This document shows, in pieces, positions 58,866 through 64,000 of a stretch of 64,000 bases of DNA. The DNA comes from Dillenia suffruticosa. Lineage: Eukaryota > Streptophyta > Magnoliopsida > Dilleniales > Dilleniaceae. Both the position numbers and the translations under genes were made by a program. Where the stretch lies: NCBI GenBank assembly GCA_033439265.1, contig JAVTVX010000005.1:506001-570000 (forward strand). Reading direction: 5' to 3'. Positions within the stretch are counted from its first letter, which is position 1, and each line of letters starts with the position of its first letter. The notes beneath the pieces are model-generated. The model had not been told where the DNA came from. It did no database searches and worked only from the letters and a program-made list of their open reading frames with translations.

Positions 58866-59603
58866 ATTTTGGTTTGGGGGTTTGCAAAATATGTTAAAAA
58901 GGAGGTCGTACTACGAAACAGAACAAAAGGACCTCATCATCATTGCCAATATATATGATGATTTTCACTTTATTTTTTAAAATAAATTTTATATTATGGT
59001 TTTAAATTCAAATGAAAAGGAATATTGGTATTATTTGAAAAAAAGGGCTGTCTACACCCTGCCCATTATGATTGCATGAGAGGTCTCACTCATATCCAAC
59101 TTACGCAAAAGGGTTCCCCATGATAGAATAAGATACGTAGATGTATTGGAAATGCTCTATATACGTAGCATATACGTAAATCTATAAATAAGTTTTTATA
59201 AATACATACACGTTATACGCCTCTGTACAAGTTTTCTAATAGGCTCTCTCTCTCTCTCTCTCTGAGTCTACCCTGGATGCCTATCAAAAAGAAAAGTACT
59301 CAGCCTAGACAAAAGTACTGGGGTGGTACTTTGAGATGAGTATACTGAGAGAGAAAGTGGGGGTTATCTTTTTGCAACGGGGGCCTTACATATTAGAGTA
59401 GGTGAACTTTTGTTTTAAGGTTTTTATTTTTATTCTCTAATCTATTTTAAGGAGTTCAAATATAATTTAAGAAGGGTGTAGCGTAACCTTGTCCATCAAA
59501 AACATTTTTCAAGTTGATAAACTCTTAAAAGCCGTATTTCTCTTCTTCACGAACGCACCCTATTCTTCCCTATTTGCATCCGCATTTGTTCTTGAATCTC
59601 TTC

Positions 59604-59604
<1 letters not shown>

Positions 59605-59676
<72 letters not shown>
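59605..59676 (+). repeat. (GA)n tract in the presumed 5' leader of the APL-type gene
   Basis: About 70 bases of GA repeats ending three bases before the start codon at 59679. GA/CT tracts in plant leaders and promoters are known binding sites for BPC/GAGA-binding proteins; a regulatory role here is inference. No ATG lies between the tract and the start codon. Confidence 0.85.
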
Positions 59677-59678
<2 letters not shown>

Positions 59679-59682
<4 letters not shown>

Positions 59683-61437
59683 TCCATCCCAAGAAGCCTT
59701 CTAGTATGAATTCTCAGGACAGACCCATGTGTGTTCAAGGTGACTCTGGTCTTGTCCTCACCACTGATCCGAAGCCTCGCCTTCGATGGACGGTTGAGCT
59801 TCACGAGCGCTTTGTGGATGCTGTTACTCAGCTCGGAGGCCCTGATAGTAATATTTCTCTTGTCTTTTGCTACATCTAGATCCCTCTCTGACCATTTATT
59901 GGGATTTTTTCTTCAACAATATTTCATGGGCTTTCCTTTCTTTTTTTTTTTCTTTTTTTCTTAAAAGAAATCTTTTTGCTCTTTCTGAAATCTGCAGAGG
60001 CCACACCAAAGACCATCATGAGAGTTATGGGCGTAAAGGGTCTCACTCTCTATCATCTGAAAAGCCATCTTCAGGTTTGAAAGAGAGCAAGTATTCATGC
60101 TTCTTCTTTATTTTTATTTTTATTTTTTTTATAACTTTGAACCTTAGCCTTGTTTTGATCACTTGGCTAACCTATGTTTCCTTTTTTTGGAATTTATTTT
60201 GTCATGGAAATAGAAATTTAGGCTTGGAAAGCAGCCACACAAGGAATTCAGCGATCACTCAATTAAGGATGGTGAGAGAGGTGACCCTTCTTTGCTAGGG
60301 ATGATGATCATGTTTGATCTCACCTTATAAATATTTTTCTTAATTTTCAATTAATGATGATGCCTATGTTGTTTGTAACATATTGATCTTATGGCAGCTT
60401 CAGCTTTGGAGCTTCAGCGAAACACTGCATCTTCTTCTGGGCTAATGAGCCGTGGGGTAAATGAGTACGTATATATACCTATCTTATTTCCATATAAATC
60501 ATCACTTCTTAAGTAGTAGTCCTGATATAATAATCTCTCTCTACAATCAATTCATATGACAGCGGCAATGTGCATATTACTGATGCAATCAGAATGCAAA
60601 TGGAGGTGCAGAGGAGACTGCATGAACAATTAGAGGTAAATCTTGGTTTTTTTATTATTTTTTTCCCATAAGAACACAGTTTTCCATCTTTTATGTCACT
60701 TGTTAATGGAGAAAATTGGTTTAAAATGTCTAAAGTTAATCTTGGAGATCTTTCTTTGATGGTAGGTTCAAAGACACCTTCAGTTGAGGATCGAGGCTCA
60801 AGGGAAGTATATGCAAACAATTTTAGAGAAAGCTTGCCAAACCCTTTCTGGCGAAAACATGGCTTCTGGAAACTATAAGGGTATGGGAAACCAAGGAATT
60901 TCGGATATGGGTGCTATGAAAGAATTCGGCTCTCCAATGAACTATCCATCTCTTCAAGACCTAAACATATATGGTGGAGACCAACTTGATCTTCAACACA
61001 ACATGGATAGAGCAACTCTTGAAGCGTTTATGCCAAATAGTGATGGCATATGTCTAGGAAAGAAAAGGCCTAATCCTTACAACGGAAGTGGAAAGAGTCC
61101 TCTAGTTTGGTCTGATGATCTTCGCCTGCAAGAGTTAGGAGATGCAGCTTCATCATGTTTAAGCTCCCAAGGGGATCCTTTCAAAGGTGACCAAATCCAA
61201 ATTGCATCAACCAATCTTGATAGAGGCCCTGAGATAGATTCCATCTCGGATATCTATGAAGCAAAACCAGTCCTTGAAGGTGATCCTATGGGAGAAAAGA
61301 AGTATGAAACATCCTCTGCCAAACTTGAGAGGCCATCTCCACGAAGGGCACCCCTTCATTCCGATAAGATCAACCCCACTTTGATGATGAATGCTTCTGG
61401 TGCAATGCCACAAGTAAGAAATCTTCAGTATAGTTGA
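59679..61437 (+). CDS. APL: MYB-CC (G2-like/GARP) transcription factor, APL type, complete, six exons
   Basis: In Arabidopsis, APL (ALTERED PHLOEM DEVELOPMENT) is a nuclear DNA-binding regulator that promotes phloem identity. Exons: 59679-59847, 59998-60074, 60214-60280, 60398-60464, 60563-60635, 60766-61437; all GT-AG and in phase, 1125 bases, 374 residues (APL has 358). The start MFHPKKPSSMN matches the family start. GDSGLVLTTDPKPRLRWT leads into the single MYB repeat at about 33-86, ending LTLYHLKSHLQKFRLG. The MYB-CC coiled coil at 139-166 includes LHEQLE (146-151) and HLQLRIEAQGKY. The C-terminal region carries PSLQDLNIYGGDQLD, LGKKRPNPYNGS and ERPSPRRAPL, which are shared with APL rather than with other MYB-CC subgroups. 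The exon 3 donor was placed at 60280/60281 because that restores the family sequence DGERASALELQRN. There are no breaks, so it is likely functional. Confidence 0.93.
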
Positions 61438-62957
61438 GCTCATCTAGCAAGGAGAGGAGATCATATATTTATATTTGGATGTGAGTGAGACTATATTTGA
61501 TCATGTGAACGTTATCATCTCTCTAGTATGGTATGTGGTATTTAGGACTTGAGGGTTTTAATTTAGCTAGGTATCCAATGTGATTTGATGCCATGCATGG
61601 TTATCTAATCACTTGCTAAGGGTAAACTTTAATTGTTATCCCGATTTTTATTTTCATTTATTTTTTTCTTCTGCTATTTCAACTAGTCATTGGCATAATT
61701 ATTCATATATTGAAAAGCAATCAAAATTAAGACGTGGGTTCTTGATGCATGAAATTGAGTGGACCAAATTTCCTTTTTTATTTCCGCTATATTTATAATG
61801 CCAATAATAATTAGATCGAAAATTATGCAACATAAGAAATTCCTTGTTCTTTGTCCACCCTTAAGGTTGTCACCATATATTTGCTTCTTCCTCTTGAAAG
61901 ACATTTTTTTTTTCAAAAATTAAATGTGTCTATCAGGCATTGCCAAAACCCAAATCCTTTCTTCTTCTGAATTTTTCTTTGTATTCTTTCAAATGATGTA
62001 ATAATCTTTTGGGACAATGTGGGACATTTCTTCAATTGTCAATCCCCACAAGAATGGCTGTAATCCTTTTCTGACTGTGCTGCTTTTAAGTTAGTTGGTC
62101 TAAGTTAGTTACTCGCAAAATCAATTATATTATTGCAGACAAAAAAATGGGATGGGGGTTCTTAAAGAAAAAGGAAACAAAGACTATAAAGGATCCAAAG
62201 AGACCAAAGACACGGTAGAATGTGATGTGAGTGTTGAAAGCATGCTTCTCTTTTTAGTCTTAGATTAGTAAGGGTGCAGTTTTCTCAATGGGACACCGAC
62301 ACTACCTCCTCTTTTCCTTTTATTTCTTCCTTACTCCAACTCTATCCGGTTTCATAGGCTTCCCATCTGTATTCAACATTGTTTTCTTTTAGCTTTCAAA
62401 TGCGTTTTTTTTTTTTTTTTAATTTTTAAGATCTCTATGTATTTTATATAGTCTTTTTGATTGAATATTTTAATATATATTTTTTAACCTATGTGATGCA
62501 TTGATATTTATGTGACTTAAAAGATCCCTATTCTCTGCAAAATGCTACCCAATTGAATTCTTCTTTTTAGAAATAATAACACTTCTCTGGGGTAATATTT
62601 CCTCAAATAGAATTATAATTTTTTTTCTAATGTATCAACTTGTGTGTGTGTTTTCCTTTTTTCTTCCACCTCGTAAATTTCAGAGATGGATTACTATTTA
62701 GGTAAACATTTTTTGACCTGTTGTCAATATGTATCAGTAATTTTAGCATTAACAAGTATTAATTATTTTAGCATTTTTAATGTCATAATCATTTGGTCAA
62801 TAAATTCACATGAAATCAATCACATGGAGGGCACTTCAATATGGAGACTCAATTGGTACATTTTTAGCACTTTAATTATCCAAATTAGGAAAACCATAAT
62901 TCATGTATACAGAGTTTAATTACTTTTCAAAGAACATTTATTCTTTTAATCAAATTC

Positions 62958-62958
<1 letters not shown>

Positions 62959-62983
<25 letters not shown>
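62959..62983 (+). repeat. (TA)n microsatellite
   Basis: Perfect AT dinucleotide run of about 25 bases followed by CATACACACACA. Confidence 0.9.
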
Positions 62984-62988
<5 letters not shown>

Positions 62989-63107
62989 CACACACATTAT
63001 ATAACAATAAAAGTTTCTATTTTTGTTTAATCATCGAAGAGGAGATGAGATGATGGGGGGGTTTAGGTGAAGAAAAGGTCATGCACAGAAATAGTCGTAT
63101 GAAAACA

Positions 63108-63109
<2 letters not shown>

Positions 63110-63153
<44 letters not shown>

Positions 63154-63154
63154 G
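63110..63154 (+). repeat. (CT)n microsatellite
   Basis: About 44 bases of CT repeats with one interruption (TATCTC). Confidence 0.9.
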
Positions 63155-64000
63155 TGTTTTATTGAGTTTTTGTCGATCCGGGTGAGTGTGATGGAGGGAT
63201 TGTGGAGCTTTCTTGCCAACTTGCAGAGGGTTTCTAAATTTTCACTGGGACCAATAAAGTTAAGGTTGCACCACAATCTTTTTGACACGACCAAAAGGAA
63301 ACCCTCTTCATGGATCTAATCATACACAACCAAAAATTTGAGATGAGAGAGAGAGAGAGACGATGGAAAGCTATTAAAGTTGAGAGAATAAAACGCACTC
63401 CCCTTCGTGCGCATATCGAGGAAGCTTCTTACCTTTAGATGGGAAAAGTTGAGCCTTCATTCATTTGTATGGAAAAAAAAAAAAAAAGCTTCTACACGTA
63501 AGTGCATATGAGTTAGTGCCAATAGTGTTTAATTACGAGATGGATCGAGAAGCATCAACGATATCATATCATAAAAGCTATTCATCAAAAAAACACCAAA
63601 AGAGATATTAAGGAACTGATTGTTCAAGGCGCGTTCTCCCATGTAAATCATTTGCATTCCTAAAGCTCGTGCATTGGATTCTGCTTTTGCCTCCCCCCCC
63701 CACTCTCTCTCCCGGGGGTTGGGCGGGGGGGAGGGGGAGCTTCGTTGTAAAAGATATTTTTCTCAGACAAAGTACAGTCAAGAAGCTTCTAATTTTGCCC
63801 CCACCTCTTTCTGTATTGAGAGACTGTGTGTGCGCGTCTATTGTTGGCGAAATTGTTAGGGTTTGAAAGTCTTACAGGATTCTTTGAGGGATTATTGTGA
63901 GGGCTCATTAATGCTAGAAAAAAAAAATTAAGGATGGAAGCAGTATAAAATATCAAAATCTAGTTATTTATTATTCTAATTAAATTATTACAATAAATTA

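Larger units (their letters stand above)
54400..59480. other. Intergenic DNA between SSADH and APL
   Basis: No gene recognised. It holds a SINE at 55286-55394, long (CT)n/(GA)n tracts (55967-56034, 57609-57685, 58838-58862), and two weak tRNA-like stretches at 55690-55740 and 57175-57260. 54669-55004 stays open for 111 codons but shows no family. Confidence 0.55.
61438..64000. other. Region downstream of APL, no gene recognised
   Basis: The first few hundred bases are the presumed 3' untranslated region of the APL-type gene. The rest is AT-rich, with poly(T) at 62406-62420, (TA)n at 62960-62983, (CT)n at 63110-63154 and C/G homopolymers at 63692-63740. No domain or element could be identified. 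Confidence 0.55.

Noticed and set aside
59489..59704. N-terminal extension of the APL frame through the GA repeat (Arg-Glu repeats)
   Set aside because: The frame is open upstream but no ATG lies in it; family members start at MFH, as at 59679.
1..64000. CRISPR arrays, bacterial operons, rRNA or organelle insertions
   Set aside because: No spacer-repeat arrays, no rRNA or tRNA genes and no plastid or mitochondrial coding stretches were recognised; this is ordinary plant nuclear DNA.

Overview
This is nuclear DNA from a flowering plant, most likely a eudicot. The evidence is AT-rich intergenic sequence, GT-AG introns, plant-type retrotransposons (Ty1/copia, Ty3/gypsy Athila/Tat-like, L1 and RTE LINEs, tRNA-derived SINEs), long (GA)n/(CT)n tracts, and three recognisable plant genes. 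The species cannot be named from the sequence alone.

Layout. (1) 36-3915, minus strand: the 5' end of an ent-kaurene synthase gene (gibberellin biosynthesis), with three exons in the window and the rest beyond the left edge. Its 3.4-kb first intron carries a small SINE. (2) 3916-10092: AT-rich intergenic DNA with a LINE RNase H fragment, a local duplication and an inverted-repeat element. (3) 10093 to about 15090: an internally deleted Athila/Tat-like LTR retrotransposon with a gag remnant and palindromic GCGTGCCCACGCC repeats. (4) 15781-18640, plus strand: a truncated pseudogene of an RlmI-type (PUA domain + SAM) rRNA methyltransferase with three in-frame stops. (5) 21093-53957, plus strand: a complete succinate-semialdehyde dehydrogenase gene (SSADH, ALDH5F1 type; GABA shunt). 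Twenty exons join in frame to 520 codons, but the gene covers 32.9 kb because its introns hold LINE pieces, a copia element with intact LTRs and target site duplication, a long-TIR DNA element and an RTE 3' end. (6) 53958-59678: intergenic, with a SINE flanked by target duplications and several long GA/CT microsatellites. (7) 59679-61437, plus strand: a complete six-exon MYB-CC transcription factor of the APL (ALTERED PHLOEM DEVELOPMENT) type, 374 aa. (8) 61438-64000: no gene recognised.

The three intact or partial genes do not form a pathway together. They do reproduce an ancestral gene order: as I recall, the Arabidopsis loci APL (At1g79430), SSADH (At1g79440), ALIS5 (At1g79450) and GA2/KS (At1g79460) are consecutive. 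The ALIS5 counterpart is not seen here; the methyltransferase pseudogene and the gypsy-like element lie in that interval. I found no novel biological system. The points most worth a second look are this microsynteny with a replaced interval, the decayed methyltransferase gene, and the extreme intron expansion of an otherwise intact SSADH gene.
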